Source: Frankia sp. RB7
GTDB lineage: Bacteria; Pseudomonadota; Alphaproteobacteria; Rhizobiales; Xanthobacteraceae
DNA: 64,000 bases
Direction: 5' to 3'
Assembly (NCBI GenBank): GCA_030403585.1
Contig: JAUEPE010000026.1
Location: forward strand, 1 to 64,000
Positions within the stretch are counted from its first letter, which is position 1; the number at the start of each line of letters is the position of its first letter. Position numbers and translations under genes: made by a program. Under the pieces are notes generated by a model that ran no database searches, was not told the DNA's origin, and was given only the letters and a program-made list of their open reading frames with translations. Shown piece after piece: positions 19,070-26,608 of the stretch.

Positions 19070-19852
19070 ATGACCGTTCGAATTTTGGCGGCTTTGGCCG
19101 TGATGTTGCTGGCAAACCTCTCAGCGCAGGCACAGCAACCAGCGCCCTCGCGCCTCGACGAGATCATCAAGCGCGGCACGCTGCGCGTCGGCATGACTGG
19201 CGACTACAAGCCCTTCACCTATCTGGACAAGGCCACACAGCAGTTCTCCGGCTTCGATGTCGACATGGCGGAGGCGCTGGGCAAGGCGCTCGGCGTCAAG
19301 GTCGAATACGTTCCGACGGCCTGGCCCAAGCTGATGAAGGATTTCGAAGCCGACCAGTTCGACATCGCGATGGGCGGCGTCTCGGTCACGCTCGACCGCC
19401 AGAAGAAGGGCTACTTCACGATGCCGATCATGCGCGAGGGCAAGACGCCGATCGCGCGCTGCGCCGATGTCGGCAAGTATCAGAGCATTTCCGACATCGA
19501 CAAGAAGGGCACCCGCGTCATCGTCAATCCCGGCGGGACCAATGAGCGTTTCGCGCGCGCCAACGTCAAGGACGCCGACATCACCGTCTTCCCCGACAAC
19601 ACCGCGATCTTCGACGAGATCGCCAAGGGCAATGCCGACCTGATGATGACGGACGCCTCCGAGACCCGCTATCAGCAGAAGCAGCATTCAGGCGTGCTTT
19701 GCGCCGTGCATCCCGAAAAGCCGTTCGACTTTTCGGAGAAGGCCTACTGGCTCCAGCGCGACATGGCGCTAAAGGCTTTCGTCGACCAGTGGCTGCACAT
19801 CTCCATCGAGGACGGCAGCTACAAGAAGATCTACGCCGCCTGGTTCGACTAG
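19070..19852 (+). CDS. Periplasmic cyclohexadienyl dehydratase-like protein (PheC family)
   Basis: 260 residues with a cleavable signal (hydrophobic to about residue 18, AQAQ site). The fold is that of amino-acid binding proteins (SBP family 3), but sequence blocks match Pseudomonas PheC rather than a transporter receptor: TGDYKPFTY (43-51), GFDVDMAEALGKALG, AWPKLMKDFEADQFDIAMGG, GKTPIARC, NPGGTNERFAR (Glu159 matches the catalytic Glu of PheC) and LCAVHPEKPFDFSEKAYWL. PheC makes phenylpyruvate from prephenate, or phenylalanine from arogenate, in the periplasm. No ABC permease or ATPase is adjacent, which fits an enzyme. ATG at 19070 chosen for GGAAAAGAG just upstream. A receptor role cannot be excluded. 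Confidence 0.8.
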   Translation: MTVRILAALAVMLLANLSAQAQQPAPSRLDEIIKRGTLRVGMTGDYKPFTYLDKATQQFSGFDVDMAEALGKALGVKVEYVPTAWPKLMKDFEADQFDIAMGGVSVTLDRQKKGYFTMPIMREGKTPIARCADVGKYQSISDIDKKGTRVIVNPGGTNERFARANVKDADITVFPDNTAIFDEIAKGNADLMMTDASETRYQQKQHSGVLCAVHPEKPFDFSEKAYWLQRDMALKAFVDQWLHISIEDGSYKKIYAAWFD

Positions 19853-19893
19853 GCCTGCGCCCCGTTGCCGCTTACCCGGTCAAACTTTGGACT

Positions 19894-19920
19894 GGCTCCC
19901 GGTCTATTGAACCGGGAGCC
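19894..19920 (+). terminator. Stem-loop downstream of the pheC-like gene
   Basis: GGCTCCCGGT (19894-19903) and ACCGGGAGCC (19911-19920) pair perfectly over 10 bp around CTATTGA, 41 nt after the stop. No T-run follows, so termination would need Rho or the stem serves mRNA 3' protection. Confidence 0.55.
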
Positions 19921-19947
19921 GCCAGAGGGCGACTCATAGCGAGAAAC

Positions 19948-19963
19948 AGTGATCTAGATCACT
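19948..19963. promoter_or_regulatory. 16-bp perfect palindrome, CRP-type operator candidate
   Basis: AGTGATCT joined to AGATCACT, a perfect palindrome with the core GTGA-N6-TCAC of the CRP/FNR superfamily; it is one base per half away from the classic CRP consensus TGTGA-N6-TCACA. It lies 61 bp before the ATG of the DUF2147 gene, a sensible operator position. Confidence 0.55.
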
Positions 19964-20023
19964 TTTCGCGATCGGGCCGGGGCTTAAGCCTTGGTGCGGG
20001 GACCACCTGTTCGGGAGATGGAA

Positions 20024-20929
20024 ATGAGGAAGCTGTTGGCCTTGGCCGCATTCCTTTTGGCGAGCACCGCTGCGCAGGCGCAGTACACGTTCGAATATGG
20101 CGGGCGCACCATTCGTATCGATCCGGATCGCGGCACGGTGCAGATCCCCGGCGTCTACGACAACACCGGTCAAGGCAAGGCCAAGAAGGCTAAGAAAAAC
20201 GAGACGCCCCCCGGCCAGCAGACCCCGCAACAGGCCAAGGTCGATCCACAAACACCGGCTGCACCCGCGTCTGACGTAGCACCGCCCGCTGCGGGGCAAG
20301 CGCCTGCGGCACCTGCCCCCGCGGCCGCGGCACTGCCTCCGACCCCGCCGGCCCCACCCGCGCCGCCTCCGGCAGCGACGGCCAGCACCGCTCCTTCCGA
20401 AGATCTGATGGTGCCGCCGCCTCAACCGGCTCCAAGCGCTGCCCCGACGGTGGCTACGGCGCCGCCGACACCACCTTCGTCACCCGCGCCGCCTCCGCCG
20501 CCGGCTCCGACCGTCGCAGCCGCGCCTCCGGCACCGCCGCCACCACCCGCCCCGGCACCTGCCGCTGCCCCCGTTCAGTCTGCAGCCGTCGCTCCGCCGG
20601 CTCCCGCAGTCGCGCCCGCGCACGACCCCAATTCGCCGCTCGGCATCTGGCTGACCGAGGAGAAGGAAGGCAAGGTCCGCATCGAGCAGTGCGGCAATAA
20701 CCTCTGCGGCTATTCGGTCGACAGTAAATCGAACCAGAACGGCGAGCAGGTTTTGATCAACATGAAGCCCGGCAAGGAGCAGAAATGGTCCGGCCGCATC
20801 CTCGATCCCAACACCGGCTCGACCTACGATTCGACGATCTCGCTAAAGGGCGGCGACCGCCTGCGCGTGCAAGGCTGTGCCTTCGGCGGCATGTTCTGCG
20901 GCGGCCAGACCTGGACGCGCGCGAATTAA
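20024..20929 (+). CDS. Secreted DUF2147 protein with long Pro/Ala-rich linker
   Basis: 301 residues. Signal peptide MRKLLALAAFLLASTAAQAQ, then a short domain (YTFEYGGRTIRIDPDRGTVQ), a Lys-rich patch, and a linker of about 140 residues made almost only of Pro and Ala (about residues 65-205). The C-terminal 95 residues are a DUF2147 domain: PLGIWLTEEKEGKVRIEQCG, LCGYSVDSK, WSGRILDPNTGSTYDSTISL and a final pair of Cys in GCAFGGMFCGG, with WTR at the end. DUF2147 proteins are periplasmic or outer-surface and of unknown activity; the linker may span the peptidoglycan. ATG at 20024 chosen because GGAG sits 7 nt upstream. A CRP-like palindrome precedes it. Confidence 0.85.
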   Translation: MRKLLALAAFLLASTAAQAQYTFEYGGRTIRIDPDRGTVQIPGVYDNTGQGKAKKAKKNETPPGQQTPQQAKVDPQTPAAPASDVAPPAAGQAPAAPAPAAAALPPTPPAPPAPPPAATASTAPSEDLMVPPPQPAPSAAPTVATAPPTPPSSPAPPPPPAPTVAAAPPAPPPPPAPAPAAAPVQSAAVAPPAPAVAPAHDPNSPLGIWLTEEKEGKVRIEQCGNNLCGYSVDSKSNQNGEQVLINMKPGKEQKWSGRILDPNTGSTYDSTISLKGGDRLRVQGCAFGGMFCGGQTWTRAN

Positions 20930-21047
20930 TCTCGCGCGTGTCGAACACATCTCGCGACACGACCTGATGCGGCGTGCGAGCATCGGCCGTTCGCTATGGC
21001 GGTCGGACGAAGTGCTTCCTGACCGGAGTAGATTCGCGTAGACGTTC

Positions 21048-21067
21048 GCAAACGCACGTGCGTTTGC
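21048..21067. promoter_or_regulatory. 20-bp perfect palindrome directly before a glycosyltransferase-like gene
   Basis: GCAAACGCAC followed by its exact reverse complement GTGCGTTTGC. It ends 11 bp before the ATG at 21079, touching the ribosome binding site region. As DNA it would be a strong dimer operator; as RNA a gapless hairpin close to the start codon. Confidence 0.6.
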
Positions 21068-21078
21068 TGGGACGATAC

Positions 21079-22872
21079 ATGAGTTTGCCACCCGCTCGAA
21101 AAGGTCACGCCGGGCCCAAAATTGTCATCCCGGGGTTTGCCCATTTCGGCGTCTCCGGTCATTCGTTCAATGAGCTTCTGCTTTTCAAGAATGAAAGCCT
21201 GGATATCGGCCTGACGCCCCGGATTCTGGTGCCTCGCTCGACTGACGAACGTGTTGCGGCCGAAATCGAGGCAGATCGCGTGCTGGATCTGCTTCCCGAA
21301 TTCGAGGTCAACACCGGGAATTTCGTTCTCTCCACGATGACATTCGCCGACACCGCCCGTCTCGTTGCGCCCTTGCGCGCGTGGCTCGATGCGGAGTGTC
21401 TCGATTCATCCGACATGATCTATTTTCCGCGCGGACATCCCGTTCTCATCAGCGGTATCGGAAAATGGCTTTCGGAAAAGACAGACGACAGGCGGCCGGC
21501 TGTGTTTTTCCGCATTATCGGGGACGAGTTGACGGACCTGGACACGGGACGCTTCAAGACCCGCGCGGTTTTTTACCGGCTGGCGTCTGCGGATCTCGAC
21601 CATGCGTCGGCTCGCGAGCGCGTGTTCTTCCTGGTGAACTCGTCGGCCAAGGCGCGCTCGGTAGCACGCGTGCTTCGCCGGCGTTCTTTCATGATGCAGC
21701 ATCATTTCGGCAGGCCTCCGGATACCGCTCCGGTGGCCGAGACAGTCGATCCGACGGTCTATGTGCATGTGAACAGCCGGTCCGGCCGATGCCTGACCAA
21801 TCTCGGCGACACGATCCGACGCGTTCGTGAGGTCGAGCCCGCCACACGGTTCGTGATCAAGCCTGCCGGCGATATCTCGGACACGATGGCGGCGCTTGAT
21901 CTGGGAGACAGCGCGTTCGTCGAGATTCTGCCGCTGCAAATGAGTACGACGGAGTATTTCGGGAATCTCGCACGTTCAACACTGGTCGTGTTGGCTTACG
22001 AAGCCCAGCCGTATCGATTTCTGACCTCCGGCGTGTTCACGGAGGCCGCCAGCCTGGGCAAACCCGTGATTGTGCCGCGCGGCACCTGGATGGCCGACAA
22101 GATCGCAGAGGGTTATGGCGTCGGCATGTCGTTCGAGGGCCGGCCACCGGAAGCATTGGCTGAAGTCATTCTGAAAGCCCTTCGGGAATCGCGCCAACTC
22201 GCGTCCGCTGCGCAAGCAATTGCCCCGCGCCTCGCGGAGGAAACCGGTTGCCGGCGCTTCATCGAAACCATGGTGTCGCTTGCCAAGACCACTCCCGACA
22301 TGGAGCCGGGTTACCGGATTGGCGACGACATCAACTTCAGCGATGCGCTCGATTCGCGCGACTTCATGGGCAACGGCTGGTCGGAAACCGAGTCATGGGG
22401 CACATGGACCATCGGCAGCCGCGCTGAACTGTCGGTGAAGCTCGCTGCGAAACCAGACCGACTGCTTTTCCTGGGGGCGTTCGCCTTCGCGCATTTGCCG
22501 CGGCAAGACCATGAGGGTGTCAATGTTCGCGTTTACTGCGGCGATGAACCCATAGCCGAGTGGAAATTCACGCCCGCAGAAGCGCGGGGCGGCGGACCAC
22601 GCTGGTTCTCGGCGCCCCTGCCCGCTCCAGAACATCTTGGATCCGCTCTGAACCTGGTCTTCGAAATTGAAGGCGCCAGTTCGCCCCATGCCGAAGGATT
22701 GAGCCATGACAGGCGCGTTCTCGGATTGGGCCTTTGCAAGTTGGCGATCGCAGAGGCTGGGGAAGCCTCCGTGATTGAACGAGGCGTCGAGCAACAGGCT
22801 CAGAAAGAGCAAGAGCCTGCGCCCCCAAAAGTGCGGCTGCTCACCCGTCTGGTCAACCGAATGAGGAACTGA
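21079..22872 (+). CDS. Glycosyltransferase-like protein with C-terminal beta-rich domain
   Basis: 597 residues. The first about 400 look like a GT-B glycosyltransferase: VIPGFAHFGVSGHSFNE at the N-terminus, a beta-alpha core (TVYVHVNSRSGRC, RFVIKPAGD) and the donor-site-like segment LTSGVFTEAASLGKPVIVPRGTW near residue 325, with E-x7-E-like spacing typical of GT4. Residues about 415-570 form a separate beta-rich domain (GNGWSETESWGTWTIGSRAEL, RVYCGDEPIAEWKFTP) like the domains of unknown function at the end of rhizobial polysaccharide proteins. No signal peptide. Start at the ATG after GGGACGATAC; the longer frame would run through the palindrome. Third-position GC is lower than in the neighbours, which may point to transfer. 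Likely role: surface polysaccharide or glycan synthesis. Confidence 0.65.
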   Translation: MSLPPARKGHAGPKIVIPGFAHFGVSGHSFNELLLFKNESLDIGLTPRILVPRSTDERVAAEIEADRVLDLLPEFEVNTGNFVLSTMTFADTARLVAPLRAWLDAECLDSSDMIYFPRGHPVLISGIGKWLSEKTDDRRPAVFFRIIGDELTDLDTGRFKTRAVFYRLASADLDHASARERVFFLVNSSAKARSVARVLRRRSFMMQHHFGRPPDTAPVAETVDPTVYVHVNSRSGRCLTNLGDTIRRVREVEPATRFVIKPAGDISDTMAALDLGDSAFVEILPLQMSTTEYFGNLARSTLVVLAYEAQPYRFLTSGVFTEAASLGKPVIVPRGTWMADKIAEGYGVGMSFEGRPPEALAEVILKALRESRQLASAAQAIAPRLAEETGCRRFIETMVSLAKTTPDMEPGYRIGDDINFSDALDSRDFMGNGWSETESWGTWTIGSRAELSVKLAAKPDRLLFLGAFAFAHLPRQDHEGVNVRVYCGDEPIAEWKFTPAEARGGGPRWFSAPLPAPEHLGSALNLVFEIEGASSPHAEGLSHDRRVLGLGLCKLAIAEAGEASVIERGVEQQAQKEQEPAPPKVRLLTRLVNRMRN

Positions 22873-23021
22873 CCGGGACGGAGATCATCCCCACCGGAGC
22901 CGCCGCGGTTTGCCGCGATGTGCACCACCTCACAGAGCCCCCTCGGCGCGTGACTGCCCTCACATCGCCCGGCCCAACGCCGATGCCACGATGCCCTCAG
23001 GTTCAACCACAGGGGCGTGTC

Positions 23022-23372
23022 ATGAATGGTTTTCGCAAAGGGCTGCTCGTTACGATGTTCGCTTTGGCTCTGCCGGTCGCGCAAGCGAGCGCCAGCACCT
23101 ACGACGGCGCATGGAATGTCCACATAGCCTCGTCGAGCCAGACCTGCGGCAATGGCGCGACCGTCGCGATCGGCATCAGCAACGGTCAGATCGCTTCGAG
23201 CAACGCCGCGGTGACGGCGTCGGGCCGCGTCGCGGATGCCGGCGCCATCAACGTCAGCCTGAGCACCGGCATCAAGAGCGCCGTCGGCTCCGGCCGGCTC
23301 AGCGGCGCCTCAGGTTCCGGCACCTGGCGCGGCGCCCTGTGCTCGGGCACGTGGACGGCTGAGCGGATGTAG
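23022..23372 (+). CDS. Small secreted protein, Ser/Gly-rich, 116 aa
   Basis: Signal peptide MNGFRKGLLVTMFALALPVA ending at about ASA, then a 93-residue mature part that looks like a small beta domain: STYDGAWNVHIAS, VAIGISNGQIAS, ASGRVADAGAINVSLS, and a Gly-rich end SGASGSGTWRGALCSGTW. Two Cys (in SQTCGNG and ALCSG) may form a disulphide. I recognise the pattern from small Bradyrhizobium secreted proteins of unknown function. AGGGGCG lies 5 nt before the ATG; longer frames lack a site. Confidence 0.7.
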   Translation: MNGFRKGLLVTMFALALPVAQASASTYDGAWNVHIASSSQTCGNGATVAIGISNGQIASSNAAVTASGRVADAGAINVSLSTGIKSAVGSGRLSGASGSGTWRGALCSGTWTAERM

Positions 23373-23390
23373 CTCCCAGAGGGTATGGTA

Positions 23391-23417
23391 GACGCATCGC
23401 CCCGAGGGCGATGCGTC
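23391..23417. terminator. 12-bp perfect stem between convergent genes
   Basis: GACGCATCGCCC (23391-23402), loop CGA, GGGCGATGCGTC (23406-23417), then TTGTC. It lies 18 nt after the plus-strand stop and 16 nt beyond the minus-strand stop, so it probably ends both transcripts. Confidence 0.75.
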
Positions 23418-23433
23418 TTGTCAGAGAGCGGAG

Positions 23434-23838
23434 CTAGCCGAGCGGCGCGCCGTATTCGGCGTCCGTCACCGGCTCGAGCCAGGTCGAGAACACGCCGTCG
23501 AGCGCTTCCTGCATGGCGATGTGGCACATGCTGTTACCCGGCGAGGCGCCGTGCCAGTGCAGTTCGCCCGGCGGGATCCAGACGGTGTCACCGGGACGGA
23601 TTTCCTTGACCGCGCCGCCCTTGGTCTGGACGCGGCCGACGCCTGAAATCACGTAGAGGGTCTGTCCGAGCGGATGGTGGTGCCAGTTGGTGCGGGCGCC
23701 CGGCTCGAACGACACGCGCGAGACGTTAAGCCGCGCCGGCGCGGGCGCCATGTTGATGGGATCCTGCAGCACGGTGCCGGTGAAGTTTTCCTTGGGCGCG
23801 CGACGGGTCGGCCGCGTGCCTGCGAGCGTGATGTCCAT
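23434..23838 (-). CDS. Cupin-domain protein
   Basis: 134 residues, a single cupin barrel. Metal-binding residues of motif 1 are His53-His55 region (NWHHHPLGQTLYVISG) with Gln59, and of motif 2 His94/His96 (PPGELHWHGA). The mix resembles small cupins such as the (R)-mandelonitrile-lyase-like group, often found beside degradation genes. It is 18 nt downstream of the RraA-like gene on the same strand, so both are co-transcribed and probably share a pathway. Substrate unknown. Confidence 0.85.
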   Translation of the reverse strand: MDITLAGTRPTRRAPKENFTGTVLQDPINMAPAPARLNVSRVSFEPGARTNWHHHPLGQTLYVISGVGRVQTKGGAVKEIRPGDTVWIPPGELHWHGASPGNSMCHIAMQEALDGVFSTWLEPVTDAEYGAPLG

Positions 23839-23856
23839 GGGGGTCCTCGTTTCCTG

Positions 23857-24555
23857 TTACTTCTTGCTGGCGGCGTAGCGCGCCTTGGTTTCGGCGTTCA
23901 TGGGATAGAGGCCCGGCAGCGCCGCGCCGTTGTTTACCTCGTTGACGATCCAGGCTTCCATCCGCTCCTGCTCGACGCCCTCGTTGAGCACGTGCTCGAG
24001 CATCGCCTGCGGGATCAGCACGCAGCCGTCCTGGTCGGCGACCACGATGTCGTTCGGGAACACCGCCACGCCGCCGCAGCCGATCGGCTCGCCCCAGCCG
24101 ACGAAGGTCAGGCCCGCGACGGAAGGCGGCGCGGCATAGCCGTCGCACCAGACCGGCAGGTTGGTGCCGAGCGTGCCCTCGACGTCACGCACCACGCCGT
24201 CGGTGACGAGCGCGGTGACGCCGCGCTTCATCATGCGCGCGCACAGGATGTCACCAAAGATGCCGGCGTCGGTAATGCCCATGGCGTCAACTACCGCGAT
24301 GCAGCCTTCCGGCATCGCCTCGATCGCGGTGCGGGTCGAGATCGGCGACGACCAGGATTCCGGCGTCGCCAGATCCTCGCGCGCCGGCACGAAGCGCAGC
24401 GTGAAGGCCGGGCCCACCAGGCGCGGCAGGCCCGGGCGCAGTGGACGCGCGCCGCGCATCCACACATTGCGCAGGCCCTTCTTCAGCAGGACCGTGGTGA
24501 TGGTGGCAGTGGTGATGCCGGCGAGGGTCTTGCGGGCTTCGGGGGACAGCGACAT
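23857..24555 (-). CDS. RraA-family / HMG aldolase-like protein
   Basis: 232 residues of the RraA-like fold. The family comprises the RNase E inhibitor RraA and divalent-metal aldolases for 4-hydroxy-4-methyl-2-oxoglutarate and 4-carboxy-4-hydroxy-2-oxoadipate. Key blocks: VVDAMGITDAGIFGDILCARM (GD motif), TALVTDGVVRDVEG (substrate Arg and metal Asp) and FPNDIVVADQDGCVLIP. The Arg-Asp of GVVRD favours a metal aldolase or decarboxylase over the RNase regulator. It is paired with a cupin, again suggesting small-molecule metabolism. ATG at 24555 chosen; the longer frame upstream has low-complexity Ser/Arg sequence. Confidence 0.85.
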   Translation of the reverse strand: MSLSPEARKTLAGITTATITTVLLKKGLRNVWMRGARPLRPGLPRLVGPAFTLRFVPAREDLATPESWSSPISTRTAIEAMPEGCIAVVDAMGITDAGIFGDILCARMMKRGVTALVTDGVVRDVEGTLGTNLPVWCDGYAAPPSVAGLTFVGWGEPIGCGGVAVFPNDIVVADQDGCVLIPQAMLEHVLNEGVEQERMEAWIVNEVNNGAALPGLYPMNAETKARYAASKK

Positions 24556-24814
24556 GGAAACAGACGAGCTCCGGATGGGCGGGAAAGAACGCGCGCATCT
24601 TGCGAGCCGGGAGCTTGCCGTCAAGGCCCAAAGCACTGACAAGAACGCGGCCCAGCCGAGCTGTTATGCGACGCGATAACAAGGCTTTATCGGCACCCCC
24701 TGCATTAATTTATTGGACTTGCGGGCGCATTTACGCGAAGCAGGGCAACGCGGAACTCAAGGACGAGCCCGCGCTTCTCCAGAAGCCCGATTTCGACAGC
24801 CCTTTGACAGCTCA

Positions 24815-25546
24815 ATGGCCGCGACGCTTTCCCCGCCCCGCCTTCTGCCCAGTGGCGACAGCGCCGTCACGGTCGAGTTCAGCCGCACCATCGACGACGC
24901 TGCCAACGAACGCGTGCTCGCGCTCGACAAGGCGCTTGCGGCCGCGCCGATCGAGGGCATCTCCGAGACCATCCCGACCTACCGCTCGCTGCTTGTGCAT
25001 TACGATCCCGGCAGGATCGGGTTTGACGCGCTCTGCGAAAAGCTGCTCCCGATCGCCTGCCAGAAGCTGCCGCCGTCGACCAAGGCGCGACGCTGGCGCA
25101 TTCCCGTCGCCTATGGCGGCGAGCACGGCATCGACCTCGAGGATGTCGCCAAAGCGCTGAACACCACGCCCGACGACATCGTCGCCCGTCACGCCAGCGG
25201 CGACTACCGCGTCGCCATGATCGGCTTCACACCGGGCTGGTCCTATCTGAGCGGCCTCGACAAATCGCTGCACATGTCGCGACGGCAGAACCCGCGGTTG
25301 TTCACGCCCGCCGGCACGATCTCGATCGGCGGCATCCAGGCCGGTATCCAGTGCCTGGCCGCGCCGAGCGGCTGGCACCTGCTTGGCCGCACCCCGGTGC
25401 GAACCTATCAGCTGCACCGGAATCCGACTTTCCTCACTGAACCCGGTGATCGCGTGACGTTTTTTGCCATCGACCACAAGACCTTCGAGGAGCAGGAGCG
25501 CGCTGCGGAAGCCGGCGAGATCATCGCCGAGCAGGTGATCACATGA
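24815..25546 (+). CDS. pxpB: 5-oxoprolinase subunit B
   Basis: Subunit of the ATP-dependent PxpABC 5-oxoprolinase that opens pyroglutamate (5-oxoproline) to glutamate in the cytoplasm. 243 residues, close to the usual 220-240 of PxpB/KipI. Blocks: LLPSGDSAVTVEF, IPTYRSLLVHYDP, IPVAYGGEHGIDL and the family hallmark GFTPGWSYLSGLD. ATG at 24815 was chosen; the frame runs further upstream but the family starts at SPPRLLPSGD. Its stop overlaps the pxpC start by 4 nt (ATGA). Confidence 0.94.
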   Translation: MAATLSPPRLLPSGDSAVTVEFSRTIDDAANERVLALDKALAAAPIEGISETIPTYRSLLVHYDPGRIGFDALCEKLLPIACQKLPPSTKARRWRIPVAYGGEHGIDLEDVAKALNTTPDDIVARHASGDYRVAMIGFTPGWSYLSGLDKSLHMSRRQNPRLFTPAGTISIGGIQAGIQCLAAPSGWHLLGRTPVRTYQLHRNPTFLTEPGDRVTFFAIDHKTFEEQERAAEAGEIIAEQVIT

Positions 25547-26580
25547 GCCGCCTCGTAGTCGCCAACATCGGGCCAGCAAGCTCCGTCCAGGACGGCGGAC
25601 GCTACGGCGCGCAGCGCTACGGCCTGACGGTCAGCGGCGCGATGGACCGGCTGGCGCTGGCGGCGGCGAACACGCTGGTTGGCAACGAACCGTTCGCAGC
25701 CGTGGTCGAGATCGGCCCGTTCGGTGCCACGTTCACCGCCAAGGACGGCGCCGTGCGCGTCGCCATCGCAGGCGCGCCGCGCAACGCCGACATCGCCGGG
25801 CGGCCTGTGGCCATGGACACGTCCGTCACGCTGAAGGACGGCGAGACGCTGACGCTGGGGTTCGCCCGTGGCGGCGCGTTCACTTATCTCGCCATCGAAG
25901 GCGCCATCAAGGGCGAGCTGGTGTTCGGCAGCCTCGCGGTGAATGCCCGCGCCGGTCTCGGCAGCCCCTACCCGCGCCCGCTTCAGGCCGGCGACGAGTT
26001 CGCGGTCGACCCCGCAAGCGGCGCGCCTGAACTTCGCATTGAGCTGCCGAAGCCTGTGAGCGGCCCGATCCGCGTCGTGCTGGGCCCGCAGGACGACGAG
26101 TTCGACGACGCAAACAAGGCGCTGTTCCTCGACAGCGAGTGGAAGATCTCGGCGACCTCCGACCGCATGGGCTACCGGCTCGAAGGCCCCGCGATCAAGC
26201 ATCTGCACGGCCACAACATCGTCTCCGACGGCACGGTCAACGGCAGCATCCAGGTGCCCGGCAACGGCGCGCCGATCGCGCTGATGATGGATCGTGGCAC
26301 CTCCGGCGGCTATCCCAAGATCGCAACTGTGATCACGGCCGATGTCGGCCGTCTCGCCCAGACCACGGCTGGCACGGCGTTCCGCTTCAAGGCCGTCGCC
26401 ATGGCCGAGGCGCAGGACGAGGCGCGCAAGTTTCAACAGCTGATCCGCACCCTGCCCGATCGCCTGCGCTCCTCCGACACGGTCGAGCTCAACATCGAGG
26501 CGCTCAGCGATGCCAATGTCGCGGGGTATGCGGTCAGCGCGATGGATGCCGGGACCTGGCAGGTGACGGCCGAGCCGTAA
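25543..26580 (+). CDS. pxpC: 5-oxoprolinase subunit C
   Basis: 345 residues, the carboxyltransferase-like (KipA/biotin-dependent) subunit of 5-oxoprolinase. Blocks: GPASSVQDGGRYGAQRYGLTVSGAMD, AANTLVGNEPFAAVVEIG, GSPYPRPLQAGDEF and MGYRLEGPAIKH with SDGTVNGSIQVPGNGAPI. All are typical of PxpC, which forms the phosphorylated-intermediate half with PxpB. Start overlaps the pxpB stop; the next gene starts 28 nt downstream. The three genes are all that is needed for activity. Confidence 0.95.
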   Translation: MSRLVVANIGPASSVQDGGRYGAQRYGLTVSGAMDRLALAAANTLVGNEPFAAVVEIGPFGATFTAKDGAVRVAIAGAPRNADIAGRPVAMDTSVTLKDGETLTLGFARGGAFTYLAIEGAIKGELVFGSLAVNARAGLGSPYPRPLQAGDEFAVDPASGAPELRIELPKPVSGPIRVVLGPQDDEFDDANKALFLDSEWKISATSDRMGYRLEGPAIKHLHGHNIVSDGTVNGSIQVPGNGAPIALMMDRGTSGGYPKIATVITADVGRLAQTTAGTAFRFKAVAMAEAQDEARKFQQLIRTLPDRLRSSDTVELNIEALSDANVAGYAVSAMDAGTWQVTAEP

Positions 26581-26608
26581 ACGACAAGACCAAAGGCGGA
26601 GAGCAACC

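Noticed and set aside
19070..19852. Amino-acid ABC transporter binding protein
   Set aside because: Motifs match PheC-type cyclohexadienyl dehydratase better, and no permease or ATPase gene is adjacent. Kept as alternative in the entry.
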